A DNA stretch of 51,370 nucleotides from Lachnospiraceae bacterium (GCA_021770245.1 JAETRI010000025.1:1-51370), one strand, 5' to 3'; shown: positions 15,387-24,191, counted from the first letter of the stretch. Notes: generated by a model not told the origin, from the sequence alone. Numbers and translations are program-made.

Positions 15387-16621
15387 AGATTTTTTTGTTT
15401 TACCGCAACGGCTATGGAAAGCTCCGGCGCATAATAAGGGATCAGCATGGCCTGCAGCGCATGATAGAGATCGGATTTTCCGGGCCATACGGTGCCGAGG
15501 AGCCGGTTGTTTTGGTCCAGCTGGTGGAACCAGGAGCCGTTTACATGATCCAGCACACAGTTGTCCAGGTATTCCATGAAGCGGGCATAATCCTGCGCGT
15601 ATTTTTCCTTCCCCGTCACGCGGAAAAGGATGGCCGAGGTATTGATGGCCTCCGCCAGGGTCCAGTGCATCCGGTCGTGCACCACCGGTTCACCCTTCCA
15701 GTCGGTGGTATAAACGATTCCCGGCGCTCCGTCTCTGTCCCAGGCATCGGAAACGGCCCTGTTATAGAGATTCTCCGCCGCCGCTATGTATTTCTGCCGT
15801 TCTTCTCCATCCTCCCGATAGGTGGAAAGCGCCCACTGGGTAATCAGCCTTGCCCATTCGATCCCGTGTCCCGGGGTGGCGCCGTAGGGTTTGAACGGAT
15901 CGTCCGGTTTCTCTCTGTTGCATTCCAGATCCGCGACCCAGTCCTTCGTGAAATGTTCCGGGATCCTCCACTCGTTCGCGGACGCCCAACCCAGCACATG
16001 ATCTATGATGCGTCCGGCCCTCACCCGGTATTTTTCATCCTCCAGCACGTCCGCCGCGGCCAGGAACGCTTCCACCGTATGCATATTGGCGTTCAGCCCG
16101 CGGTAATCGTCCAGAACCGTGAACTCCGTATTCCAGGTATCGCAGGACAGTCCTTCTTCTTCGTTCCAGAAGCGCAGGTCATACAGCTCCAGGGCTTCCT
16201 TCAGAAGCTCCCCTGCCCCGGGGCGGCCCGCCAGCTTGGCGGAGGATGCCGCCAGGATTACAAAAGCATGGGCATAGCACTGCTTGGTGGGAAGGACTTT
16301 CCCGTCCGCGGTCAGGCCCGCATACCAGCCCCCGTTTTCCTTATCGTGCAGTTCTCCCGCAAGGCCCTTCAGGGCCGCATCCACCAGCGCCTCGCTCCCC
16401 TCATGGCCCAGGAATGTACCCAGGCTGTAGACATGGGCCATCCGACAGGTAATCCAGGTTTCCCGGCTGCGTTCCTTCCAGGGTGTCCCGTCGTCTCCCA
16501 GATAATAGGAGCCCCCCTGAGGCGACGGGAACCTGTGTCCGAACGCCAGCAGCCCGTCCCGGACTTCCTCCAGGAATTTCCTGTTTTCTTCCGCGTCGAT
16601 CTGATACTTCCGCTCTGACAT
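15383..16621 (-). CDS. AGE-family sugar epimerase/isomerase, YihS-like
   Basis: A 412-residue (alpha/alpha)6-barrel protein of the N-acylglucosamine 2-epimerase superfamily. Motifs include TWITCRMAHVYSLG (about 54), DYRGLNANMHTVEAFLAAADV (about 173-193, active-site His), TPGHGIEWARLI (about 248, active-site His), HWTLAEAINTSAIL (about 322) and SWFHQLDQNN (about 366). The pattern is nearest to YihS-type aldose-ketose isomerases (mannose or sulfoquinovose). No sulfoquinovose pathway genes are nearby, so a mannose/fructose/glucose isomerase is at least as likely. AGGAGAGGAG before 16621 sets the start; in-frame codons upstream are repeat B1. Confidence 0.8.
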   Translation of the reverse strand: MSERKYQIDAEENRKFLEEVRDGLLAFGHRFPSPQGGSYYLGDDGTPWKERSRETWITCRMAHVYSLGTFLGHEGSEALVDAALKGLAGELHDKENGGWYAGLTADGKVLPTKQCYAHAFVILAASSAKLAGRPGAGELLKEALELYDLRFWNEEEGLSCDTWNTEFTVLDDYRGLNANMHTVEAFLAAADVLEDEKYRVRAGRIIDHVLGWASANEWRIPEHFTKDWVADLECNREKPDDPFKPYGATPGHGIEWARLITQWALSTYREDGEERQKYIAAAENLYNRAVSDAWDRDGAPGIVYTTDWKGEPVVHDRMHWTLAEAINTSAILFRVTGKEKYAQDYARFMEYLDNCVLDHVNGSWFHQLDQNNRLLGTVWPGKSDLYHALQAMLIPYYAPELSIAVAVKQKNL

Positions 16622-16650
16622 GTCTTTCTCCTCTCCTTTTATGGTTCGAC

Positions 16651-16772
16651 CTAATCCTTTTATGCCGCGTCCTTTGCGGCTGCGCAACATGAATCTTCGA
16701 TTCATGTCTGAGAAATCGCGAATGCGGTTTCTCATCTGCGATTCAATTTGGGCCGCCTGCAGTTCAATTTAC
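16651..16772 (-). repeat. Family B leader repeat, copy B1
   Basis: Contains GAGAAA-CCGCATTCGCG-ATTTCTC (hairpin, 16708-16735), the perfect palindrome CATGAATCGAAGATTCATG (16688-16706), TGCCGCAAAGGACGCGGCA (hairpin, with the strand reading GCGCAGCCGCAAAGG..GGCATAAAAGGATTAG) and an unpaired GCCGCCTGC/GCAGGCGGC block near 16755. It lies in the leader of the AGE-family gene, about 25 bases before its own ribosome binding site. Confidence 0.7.
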
Positions 16773-17094
16773 GATTGAAAAATAAGCTTATTTAGAACAG
16801 TTCAGTCACCCCGCAGGCCCCCGTCCGCCGGGACACACAGGGAAGGATCCCGCCGGAAGCCATCTGCCGCTTTGGTGCTGCTTCTTAAGCTGATGTGAGC
16901 GGCTTCCTTGCGAATGCGGCGTTGTCCGACGAGCGCAGCGAGGAGTTTAGCCGCATTCGCAAGGTCCGAAGCCGGGAACAACGGCTTTAGAAGCAGCCCA
17001 AAGGGGCGGCGGGCTTCCGGCGGGATCCTTCCCTGTGCGTCCCGGCGGACGGGGGCCTGCGGGGTGACTGAACTGTTACGCTTATTTTTCAATC
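16773..17094. repeat. 322-bp near-perfect inverted repeat (long hairpin element)
   Basis: Outermost arms GATTGAAAAATAAGC (16773-16787) and GCTTATTTTTCAATC (17080-17094). Main arms of 66 bp, 16796-16861 and 17012-17077, differ at one position. Inner helices continue with GCTGCTTCT/AGAAGCAGC, GGCTTC/GAAGCC and the perfect 14-bp CTTGCGAATGCGGC/GCCGCATTCGCAAG (16907-16920, 16950-16963) around a loop with GACGAGCGCAGCGAGGAG. It starts inside the last codon of folA (its right arm holds the TGA stop) and has no coding capacity. Confidence 0.85.
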
Positions 17095-17589
17095 TGTCTT
17101 TCTTTTCCTCTCATATTTCACGAAATGATAAGTGGTATCGAAATAGCTGTGTTCTTCACTGTCCGCCGTGACCTCCCATTCTCCCGAACGTTCCAGATCG
17201 GGGAAATAGGCGTCCGCCTCGTAGGCCCTGTCGATCCGGGTCACATGGGCGGTATCGCAGTAGGGAAGAAGCTGCCGGTACACGCTGTCCCCCCCGATCA
17301 CATACACGTCCCTGCTGTCGTAGTCCTTCAGCTTCTCCAACAGCTCTTCCACCGAATGGACGACGATGCCGCCCTTCACCCGGTAGCCCTCATTCCGGGT
17401 CAGGATCACGTTGGTTCGGCCCTGCAGAGGCATACCGCCCGGGAAGGTATCCATGGTCTTTCTTCCCAGCACCACCACTTTCCCCAGGGTTTCCTGGCGG
17501 AACATCTTGTGATCCGCAGGGATCCGCACCAGCAGATCCCCACGGCAGCCGATTGCCCAATTCTCGTCCACAGCTACGATTATATTCAT
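17089..17589 (-). CDS. folA: Dihydrofolate reductase
   Basis: Reduces dihydrofolate to tetrahydrofolate with NADPH. The 166 residues show MNIIVAVDENWAIGCRGDLL (1-20), IPADHKMFRQETLGKVVVLGRKTMDTFP with the conserved substrate-binding Asp in IPAD (about 25) and LGRKT, and VYVIGGDSVY (about 95, NADPH-binding GG). ACAGGAG precedes the start. The stop codon lies in the outer arm of the 322-bp inverted repeat. It follows thyA, the enzyme that generates dihydrofolate, with a 278-base gap filled by repeats. Confidence 0.95.
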   Translation of the reverse strand: MNIIVAVDENWAIGCRGDLLVRIPADHKMFRQETLGKVVVLGRKTMDTFPGGMPLQGRTNVILTRNEGYRVKGGIVVHSVEELLEKLKDYDSRDVYVIGGDSVYRQLLPYCDTAHVTRIDRAYEADAYFPDLERSGEWEVTADSEEHSYFDTTYHFVKYERKRKTD

Positions 17590-17656
17590 TCCGTTTACTC
17601 CTGTTCATGCATTATGATACCGACCGGCCTGCCGCACCCCGAAGCGGCTGCACACG

Positions 17657-17868
17657 AATCCTTTCATGCCGCGTCTTTTGCGGCAGCGCAACATGAATCT
17701 TCGATTCATGTCTGAGAAATCGCGGATGCGATTTCTCATCTGTAATTTTATTTGGGGCGCTTACAGCACTCTAACCGACATGCCGCGCTTTTCGCGGCAA
17801 TCGGATTTGGGCCGCCCGCGGCACAAATCCGGGTGTGAGAAATAGGCCATCGGGCCTATTTCTCACAC
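17657..17868 (-). repeat. Family C and B repeats between thyA and folA (B2, C3)
   Basis: Next to the thyA stop is a perfect 16-bp family C hairpin, GTGTGAGAAATAGGCC/GGCCTATTTCTCACAC (17833-17848, 17853-17868). A GGATTTGGGCC...CGCGGCACAAATCC block follows, then GAGAAATCGC/GCGATTTCTC (17713-17737), the palindrome CATGAATCGAAGATTCATG (17692-17710) and the GACGCGGCATGAAAGGATT end module (17658-17676). The same order is seen at B1, B3, B4 and B5. Confidence 0.75.
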
Positions 17869-18716
17869 TAGATTGCCACCGGGATATCCCTGATCTGCTC
17901 CCCGGGCACATAGCCCTCCAGGTGCACGTCGTCCCTCGTGAACCGATAGAAATCCTTCACCTCCGGGTTCAGCCAAAATCGGGGTGCCGGGCCCGGCTGC
18001 CGGCCGATCAGTTCCCGCACCAGAGGTACATGCCGGTCATAGATATGGGCATCCGCGATCACATGCACCAGCTCCCCTGCCTGCATATCGCAAACCTGCG
18101 CCAGCATGTGCACCAGGACGGCGTACTGCACCACGTTCCAGTTATTGGCGGTGAGCACATCCTGGGAACGCTGGTTCAAGATGGCATTCAGGGTAAGCCG
18201 GTCCTCTCCCGCCCTTTGGGTAACGTTAAATGTCATGCTGTAGGCACAGGGATAGAGGTTCATCGCATGCAGATCCTGATGGACATAGAGATTCGTCATG
18301 ATACGCCTGCTGAACGGATTGTTTTTCAGGTCATAGATCACCCTGTCCACCTGATCCATCCAGCCTTCCTTATACTGATGCTTCACCCCCATCTGATAGC
18401 CGTAGGCTTTTCCGATGGATCCGTCTTCGTCCGCCCATTCGTCCCAGATATGACTGTTCAGATCCCGAATATTATTGGACTTTCTCTGCCAGATCCAGAG
18501 CATCTCGTCCGTAGCGCTCTTTATGGCCGTCCGACGCAGGGTCAGAATGGGAAATTCCCGGCGCAGGTCGTATCGGTTGACCACACCGAACTTCTTTACG
18601 GTATAGGCAGGCGTTCCGTCCGCCCACTTCGGCCGTACCTTCTCCCCCTGCGTGCTCGTCCCGTTTTCCAGGATATCCCTGCACATCTCGATAAAGGTAA
18701 TATCCGCCTGACTCAT
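17868..18716 (-). CDS. thyA: Thymidylate synthase
   Basis: Methylates dUMP to dTMP using methylenetetrahydrofolate, producing dihydrofolate for FolA. The 282 residues contain the folate/substrate region KWADGTPAYTVKKFGVVNRYD, IWDEWADEDGSIGKAYGYQMG (about 90-110), the catalytic Cys157 in NLYPCAYSMTFNVTQR (PCHW in most enzymes; here PCAY), NQRSQDVLTANNWN (about 187, dUMP contacts) and HIYDRHVPLV. GGAGGATTAGT directly before ATG 18716 comes from repeat B3. dcd at 47.8 kb and glyA at 38 kb belong to the same thymidylate pathway but are not adjacent. Confidence 0.95.
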   Translation of the reverse strand: MSQADITFIEMCRDILENGTSTQGEKVRPKWADGTPAYTVKKFGVVNRYDLRREFPILTLRRTAIKSATDEMLWIWQRKSNNIRDLNSHIWDEWADEDGSIGKAYGYQMGVKHQYKEGWMDQVDRVIYDLKNNPFSRRIMTNLYVHQDLHAMNLYPCAYSMTFNVTQRAGEDRLTLNAILNQRSQDVLTANNWNVVQYAVLVHMLAQVCDMQAGELVHVIADAHIYDRHVPLVRELIGRQPGPAPRFWLNPEVKDFYRFTRDDVHLEGYVPGEQIRDIPVAI

Positions 18717-18835
18717 ACTAATCCTCCATGCCGCGTCTTTTGCGGCACCGCAACATGAATCTTCGATTCATGTCTGAGAAATCGCGGATGCGATTTCTCA
18801 TCTGCAATTCCATTTGGGCCGCCTGCGGCTGCGCC
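18717..18835 (-). repeat. Family B leader repeat, copy B3
   Basis: Order on the minus strand: GCGGCCCAAATGGAATTGCA, GAGAAATCGC/GCGATTTCTC hairpin, palindrome CATGAATCGAAGATTCATG, TTGCGGTGCCGC, AAAAGACGCGGCATGGAGGA, TTAGT and then ATG of thyA. The Shine-Dalgarno sequence is part of the repeat. Confidence 0.8.
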
Positions 18836-18856
18836 GCCGTTATGCAGCCCAAGCCG

Positions 18857-20458
18857 TTATTGCCACTTGTCGCACAGCCTGTTGATCTGATCCGCCAGCT
18901 TCGCCAGGTCCTTGTTCGCCATACCCTGCATCCCCTGAACCATGACGAGCAGACGCTGGGCCGCCGCCTCCAGTCTCGCAAAAACGCTGTTGGCAACGGA
19001 TGCTTTCGCTTTCTTCTTCACCGGGACGGGTATTGCATCGTACTCGTAGCAGTTGTCGATCAGATCGAACTTGGTCCCGCTGTAGGGCGCATCCGCATCA
19101 TAGCCGTACTCCCTTTCCAGGCACTCCACAAAGGCCTTGCACTCACTGTCCTCCCCATGTACCACGAAAACCTTCCATGGTTTATGTTCAAAACCGCCCA
19201 GCCAGCGGATCAGTCCGTCCTTATCCGCATGACCGGACAGACCCTTAAACGAGAGGATTCTCGCATTCACGTCCACGGGCTCCCCGAACAGCTTCACGCT
19301 CTTCGCCCCGTCCAGAATCTGCCGGCCCTTGGTACCGACGGACTGGTATCCCACGAAGAGAATCGTGCTTTCCTCCCGCCACAGATTATGCTTCAGGTGA
19401 TGCTTGATCCGGCCGGCATCACACATGCCGGAGGCCGAAATAATCACCTTAGGCTCTTCGTCAAAATTGATCGCCCGGGATTCGTCGCTGGTGATCGTCA
19501 GCTTCAAGCCCGGGAAGGAAATGGGGTTGATCCCCTTCTTCACCAGTTCTATGGCTTCCTCGTCAAAGCATTCGTCGATGTTTCGCCTGAAAATTTCCGT
19601 CGCCTCCACGGCCAGTGGACTGTCCACATAGACGCTGAAGTTCCCATACCCTTTTACCAGGCCCTCTTCCTTGACCTGCCTCATGAAATACAGGATTTCC
19701 TGGGTACGCCCCACCGCAAAGGAAGGAATCACCAGGTTTCCGCCCCTGTCAAAGGTTTCCTGGATCGCTCTGGCCAGATAATTCACGTAATCCGGCCTGC
19801 CCCCGTCATGGTAACGGTTGCCGTAGGTGGATTCCACGATCACGTAATCCGCATCTTTGGTAAAGGCCGGTTCCTTGATCAACGGCTGCCCCAGGTTTCC
19901 CACATCCCCGGAAAAACACAGCTTCCGCTTTCTGCCGTCTTCCTCCGCCCAGACCTCAATGCTGGCGGAGCCCAGCAGATGGCCGATATCCGTGAATCGA
20001 ATCCGGATTCCCTCACAGACCTGTATCTCCTTCTGGTAGGAACAGGGAACCAGCAGGCTGATCGCGCCTTCCGCATCCTCCATGGTATAGATCGGCTCCA
20101 CCTGGCGGATTCCCGAATTTCTTTTTCCCTTCCGGGAACGCCACTCAGCCTCCTGCATCTGGATGTGTGCGCAGTCGCGCAGCATGATATCGCACAGCTC
20201 GGCCGTGGCCGTGGTAGCGAAAATCTTTCCGCGGAATCCCTTCGCATACAGAAGCGGCAGCATTCCCGAATGGTCCACGTGGGCATGCGTGAGGAATACA
20301 TAATCGATCATCGCTTCCGGTACCGGAAGCGGTACGTTCTCGAAAACGTTCACCCCCTGCTCCATCCCGTAGTCCACCAGGATATGTTTCCCTGCCGCCT
20401 CCAGATAATGGCAGCTGCCCGTCACTTCGTGATCCGCACCAACAAAGACTAGTTTCAT
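18857..20458 (-). CDS. Beta-CASP metallo-beta-lactamase RNA nuclease
   Basis: A 533-residue protein built as a metallo-beta-lactamase domain (1-200), a beta-CASP insert (about 210-390) and an RMMBL tail (about 390-460). Metal ligands are visible in YVFLTHAHVDHSGMLP (about 55-70, HxHxDH), DIGHLLGSASIEVW, CFSGDVGNLGQP, VIVESTYGNRYH, IISASGMCDAGRIKHHL and LSFKGLSGHADKDGL. It resembles CPSF73-like bacterial proteins of the YSH1 class rather than RNase J. AGGGGAGAGGGC precedes ATG 20458. An extended -10 promoter lies about 210 bases upstream. Confidence 0.88.
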   Translation of the reverse strand: MKLVFVGADHEVTGSCHYLEAAGKHILVDYGMEQGVNVFENVPLPVPEAMIDYVFLTHAHVDHSGMLPLLYAKGFRGKIFATTATAELCDIMLRDCAHIQMQEAEWRSRKGKRNSGIRQVEPIYTMEDAEGAISLLVPCSYQKEIQVCEGIRIRFTDIGHLLGSASIEVWAEEDGRKRKLCFSGDVGNLGQPLIKEPAFTKDADYVIVESTYGNRYHDGGRPDYVNYLARAIQETFDRGGNLVIPSFAVGRTQEILYFMRQVKEEGLVKGYGNFSVYVDSPLAVEATEIFRRNIDECFDEEAIELVKKGINPISFPGLKLTITSDESRAINFDEEPKVIISASGMCDAGRIKHHLKHNLWREESTILFVGYQSVGTKGRQILDGAKSVKLFGEPVDVNARILSFKGLSGHADKDGLIRWLGGFEHKPWKVFVVHGEDSECKAFVECLEREYGYDADAPYSGTKFDLIDNCYEYDAIPVPVKKKAKASVANSVFARLEAAAQRLLVMVQGMQGMANKDLAKLADQINRLCDKWQ

Positions 20459-20666
20459 GCCCTCTCCCCTTTCGTGTTTTTGTCCGTGTGCCCTGCCCCT
20501 CTTTCCATGCACCCTCCTATACGGCTCCATATGCCGCAGGGCTGCCTGCCGCCCCGCACACGGCATTATCGCATCCTGTATGGTTTCAGTATATCATGAA
20601 TCGGAAATTCATGATCGTCATCCGCCGCTCATCGAGCATGCGGGCACGCTTTCCTCACTAATATTA

Positions 20667-20675
20667 ATTATAACA
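20667..20675 (-). promoter_or_regulatory. Probable extended -10 promoter for the beta-CASP nuclease gene
   Basis: TGTTATAAT on the minus strand (20675-20667), a TGnTATAAT element, just after the end of the ABC exporter gene. No good -35 hexamer is visible at 16-18 bases. Confidence 0.55.
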
Positions 20676-20696
20676 CAATCCGGCGCATACCGCCAT

Positions 20697-22469
20697 TTAT
20701 TTCAGCAAATCGGCCGTGGTATAAAATTTGTGGTAAATCCCCTTCTTCTCCATCAGCTGATCGTGGTTCCCTTCCTCCACGATCCCTTCCTCCGTAAGCA
20801 CCAGGATACGGTCGGAATTCTTGATGCTGGACAATCGGTGGGCAATGGTCAATGTGGTCCGGCCCTCCGACAATCTGGACAGTGACTTGGCCACGGCGAA
20901 CTCACTTTCGTTATCCAGCGCCGAGGTAGCCTCATCCAGAATAATAATGGGAGGATTTTTTAAAAAGACCCTGGCAATGCTGATGCGCTGCTTCTGTCCG
21001 CCGGAAAGCTTCACCCCGCGCTCTCCCACATAAGTATCATATCCGTCCTTCAGCTCCATGATGAACTCATGGGCCCCCGCCTGCCTGGCCGCATCCTCCA
21101 CCTCCTTCCGGGTTGCGCCGGGCCGTCCGTAGGCAATATTCTCATAGACCGTCCCGGAGAACAGATATACATCCTGCTGTACGATCCCGATGTTTTTGCG
21201 CAGGCTCTTTAATGTGAAATGCTTGATATCCTGCCCGTCGATGGTAATACGTCCTGCCGTCACGTCGTAAAACCTGGGAATCAGGTTGCACAGCGTGGTC
21301 TTCCCGCCGCCCGAAGGCCCCACGATCGCCAGTTTTTCTCCCTTATGGATGGACAGATCCAGGTTGGTGAAAACGATGTTATGGTCGTCCGGGTATTCAA
21401 AGCTCACGTTCTCAAAGGTGATCTCTCCCGAAGGTATTCCCATTTCCACCGCATCCGGCTCGTCGAAAATCTCGATGTCGGCGTCCATGATCTGCAGGAA
21501 GCGTTCGATTCCCGTCATTCCCCGCTGGAACTGCTCCGCGAATTCGATGATCCGCCGGATGGTGGCGATCAACGTGGTCACATAGAGCATGAAGGCCACC
21601 AAATCCCCCGGTGCGATTATCCCCCGTATCATGAAAAAACCGCCTGCCACGATCACGGCCAGATACATGATCCCGTCGAACATTTTCACCGTGGTATGGA
21701 ACAAGGCCATATATTTATAGGTTTCCTTTTTAATATCGAGGAATTTCCCGTTATCCGTCTCGAACTTGGCATTTTCCATTTCCTCGTTGGTGAATGCCTT
21801 TACCACCTTCTGTCCCAGCAGGCTGTCCTCGATCCGGGCATTCAGTTCACCGATCTGGTTCCTCTGCTTGCTGAATGCGGCGCGCATACGGAAATTCAGG
21901 GTCATGCACACCCATGCCATAATGGGTACGAAGACGAACACTAAAATCGTGAGCGGAAGGTTGATCTGGGCCAGGATCAGAAAAGAAATCAGCGTCTTGA
22001 TCCCTGCGATGAAAAATTCTTCCGGACAGTGATGGGCGAACTCCGTCACGTCGAACAGATCGTTGGTAATGCGCCCCATGATCTGTCCTACCTTGGTATT
22101 ATTATAGTACGTATTGGACAGCTTCTGCAGATGGTTGTAAGCGTCCCGCCGCATGTCCGTCTCGATCTTTGCCCCCATCACGTGGCCCATATCCGACATA
22201 TAGTAGCTGGCAAAGCAGTCAACCACCCGCAGCAGGAAATACAAAAAGCCCAGTCCCGCAATGGTCTTGATGGACAGGGCTGCCAGGTCCTGCAGCCCTT
22301 CATTGGTAATGTAGCGCATGATCAGCGGCAGCACCAGCTCGCATACCGTGGTCAGAGCCGCACAGAACAGATCCAGATATAAGGTAGCCCTGTATTTCTT
22401 AAAATAGGGTGCAAAGCGCTTCAGCAGTTCTTTTGTTCCATATTGTCTTAGATTCATCGTTTTCGTCAT
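20697..22469 (-). CDS. ABC exporter, fused membrane and ATPase domains
   Basis: A 590-residue half-transporter of the MdlB/MsbA type, acting as a dimer in the membrane. Six membrane helices lie in residues 30-310 (ABC_membrane). The ATPase has Walker A VGPSGGGKTTLCNL (about 380), the Q-loop GIVQQDVYLFSG, signature VKLSGGQKQRISIAR, Walker B PPIIILDEATSALD and the switch His in LTIAHRLSSIK. Cargo unknown. AGGAGG touches the first ATG (22469), and the next Met codon, at 22457, is 13 bases past it, so the exact start is uncertain. It lies downstream of the LCP gene, separated by tandem repeats A6 and A7. Confidence 0.9.
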   Translation of the reverse strand: MTKTMNLRQYGTKELLKRFAPYFKKYRATLYLDLFCAALTTVCELVLPLIMRYITNEGLQDLAALSIKTIAGLGFLYFLLRVVDCFASYYMSDMGHVMGAKIETDMRRDAYNHLQKLSNTYYNNTKVGQIMGRITNDLFDVTEFAHHCPEEFFIAGIKTLISFLILAQINLPLTILVFVFVPIMAWVCMTLNFRMRAAFSKQRNQIGELNARIEDSLLGQKVVKAFTNEEMENAKFETDNGKFLDIKKETYKYMALFHTTVKMFDGIMYLAVIVAGGFFMIRGIIAPGDLVAFMLYVTTLIATIRRIIEFAEQFQRGMTGIERFLQIMDADIEIFDEPDAVEMGIPSGEITFENVSFEYPDDHNIVFTNLDLSIHKGEKLAIVGPSGGGKTTLCNLIPRFYDVTAGRITIDGQDIKHFTLKSLRKNIGIVQQDVYLFSGTVYENIAYGRPGATRKEVEDAARQAGAHEFIMELKDGYDTYVGERGVKLSGGQKQRISIARVFLKNPPIIILDEATSALDNESEFAVAKSLSRLSEGRTTLTIAHRLSSIKNSDRILVLTEEGIVEEGNHDQLMEKKGIYHKFYTTADLLK

Positions 22470-22496
22470 TCCTCCTGTTTACGTGCAGCACGCATT

Positions 22497-22622
22497 CAAT
22501 CTTGCTCCCGTCCGCGCGCATAGCGCGCACTCTATTCAGGGAGATTGAAATTTTAATTTCAATCTTGCTCCCGTCCGCGCGCATAGCGCGCACTCCATTC
22601 AGGGAGGTTGAAATTTTAATTT
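22497..22622 (-). repeat. Two tandem 63-bp family A units
   Basis: 22497-22559 and 22560-22622 are direct copies differing at about two positions. Each contains, on the minus strand, AAATTAAAATTTCAA, CTCCCTGAAT, GTGCGCGC/GCGCGCGG hairpin and ACGGGAGCAAGATTG. The LCP gene ends inside the distal unit (its TGA is at 22624-22622). A third partial start of the unit is seen at 22623-22636. Confidence 0.85.
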
Positions 22623-24061
22623 CAATCTTGATCCCCATAGAGTTCTTTGCGCAAATATTCCCTATTTTTTTCAAAATCCACCTGCAGTACGGCCATACCC
22701 CGGATATCCGCGTTGGAATAGGTACCGTTTAAAGGGATGCTGTCCTGCACGACCTCATAGGTGAGCAGCCGCCCTGCCTGCAGGCCGATCTGCATGCATT
22801 CCATCTGCGTTAAATTCGTGGTGAGGTTGGGAAACAGCCCGTCTGCCAGTCCCTTCGGATTCTTCACCGCAGCCACGGGAAGCCTTTTTAATACCTCGGA
22901 GAGCACTTTCCTCTGCCGCTCCGTCCTGCCGAAGTCCGTACCGATATACCGGTTCCGGCTATAAGCCAGGGCCTGAGCCCCGTTTAAATGGATGAGTCCG
23001 CTCAGAGAAGTGTCCAGATAATCCGTGTCAATGGGCATGTCACGCAGCAGATTGTATTCGTTCAGATAGGCGTTGACCCACTCCACCTCCTCGCTGCTCA
23101 GCTCCAGTTCCACGCCTCCCACCGCGTCCACCAGGTTTGCAAAAGCTTCGAAGTTCACCACCACATACCGGTTCACCCGGATTCCGAAATTCACCTGAAT
23201 GGTCTCCAGCAGCAGCTCCGGCCCGCCGAACGCATAGGCCGCATTCAGCCGGTTTCCCTCGTGGCCGGGAATCTCCACATACATATCCCTGAGCAAAGAA
23301 GTCATATGCACCGTTCTGGTCTTATTGCTGATGGAAAGCAGGATCATGGCATCGGAACGTCCCTCGGCACCGGCGTCCCTGGAATCGCTCCCGATCAGGA
23401 GGACGGAAGTCACTCCGTCGCTCTTGACAGGCTTTCCCGCCAGGGAGGACGCCTCCTCATACCGCATCTTCCCGTATACCAGACCCACCAGCAGATACAT
23501 CGCCCCCAGGCATACCGCGGCAAGAAGCGCCAGGATGAGCAGAAGCCGCCCGAGTACGGATTTCTTCTTTTTCTTTTCCTTTTTTTGATTTTTCATTCCG
23601 TCCTCCGTTCTGCCGGCCGCCTGCCGGCCGCTTCGGGGCCCTTTTCCCCGGATAAATCCGCTTTCCTGCGCCTCCCTGTCGTATGACGCTTCCTCGTACC
23701 GGGCCGCAGCGGTTTTTCTATCTTTGCGGTATTTTGGCCCGGGCCGGGCGTCTTCAAAATATCCTCTGCCCCTCTCCTCTTTATCATACAAATCAGGTTC
23801 GGATTCTTCCTCTTCATCATACATATCCGATTCGGATTCCTCTTCTTCATCATACGTGTCGGACTCGATTTCCTCCCCTTCGTAATAGGCATCCGGCCCG
23901 GGCTCCATCTTCCGGTTATATCCATCCTCCTCCGGAGCCTCTCTACTCTCATAAAAGCCGCGGGCCTTTCTGTCCCTTTGGCCCTGCCCTATCTCCCGAT
24001 CCAGGAACCCTTCCAGCCCCTTTTGAATCCGTTCCATCTCGTTTTTTGCATCTCTTCCCAT
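22622..24061 (-). CDS. LytR-CpsA-Psr (LCP) family cell-wall ligase with long acidic tail
   Basis: LCP enzymes attach polyprenyl-linked glycopolymers to peptidoglycan outside the membrane. Residues 1-155 form a hydrophilic cytoplasmic tail with an 11-residue acidic repeat (YDEEEESESDM, YDEEEESEPDL, YDKEERG, about 70-98). A Lys-rich stop (157-167) and one membrane helix (about 170-196) follow. The LCP domain begins VTSVLLIGSDSRD and shows RSDAMILLSISN, TSLLRDMYVEIPGH, RLNAAYAFGGPELL, AVGGVELE and YSRNRYIGTDFGRTERQR, with the conserved Arg/Asp residues that bind lipid phosphate. GGAGG precedes ATG 24061, but a second ideal GGAGG lies before Met156 (23596), which would give a standard 324-residue LCP protein. 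Confidence 0.88.
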   Translation of the reverse strand: MGRDAKNEMERIQKGLEGFLDREIGQGQRDRKARGFYESREAPEEDGYNRKMEPGPDAYYEGEEIESDTYDEEEESESDMYDEEEESEPDLYDKEERGRGYFEDARPGPKYRKDRKTAAARYEEASYDREAQESGFIRGKGPRSGRQAAGRTEDGMKNQKKEKKKKKSVLGRLLLILALLAAVCLGAMYLLVGLVYGKMRYEEASSLAGKPVKSDGVTSVLLIGSDSRDAGAEGRSDAMILLSISNKTRTVHMTSLLRDMYVEIPGHEGNRLNAAYAFGGPELLLETIQVNFGIRVNRYVVVNFEAFANLVDAVGGVELELSSEEVEWVNAYLNEYNLLRDMPIDTDYLDTSLSGLIHLNGAQALAYSRNRYIGTDFGRTERQRKVLSEVLKRLPVAAVKNPKGLADGLFPNLTTNLTQMECMQIGLQAGRLLTYEVVQDSIPLNGTYSNADIRGMAVLQVDFEKNREYLRKELYGDQD

Positions 24062-24191
24062 ACGCCTACCTCCACGCCGTACTCCCGCAGTCCTTCGGTG
24101 AAGGCTGCGGATATGGTTTCCCACCCGCCAATCGGTCGGTTCTCCCACGGCATAAACCGCCGGTTCTGCCCGCCCCGGTTTTCAAACGCAT

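Noticed and set aside
16622-16735. N-terminal extension of the AGE-family protein through the upstream repeat
   Set aside because: The added residues are the translated family B repeat and reappear as open codons before thyA, so they are not part of the enzyme.
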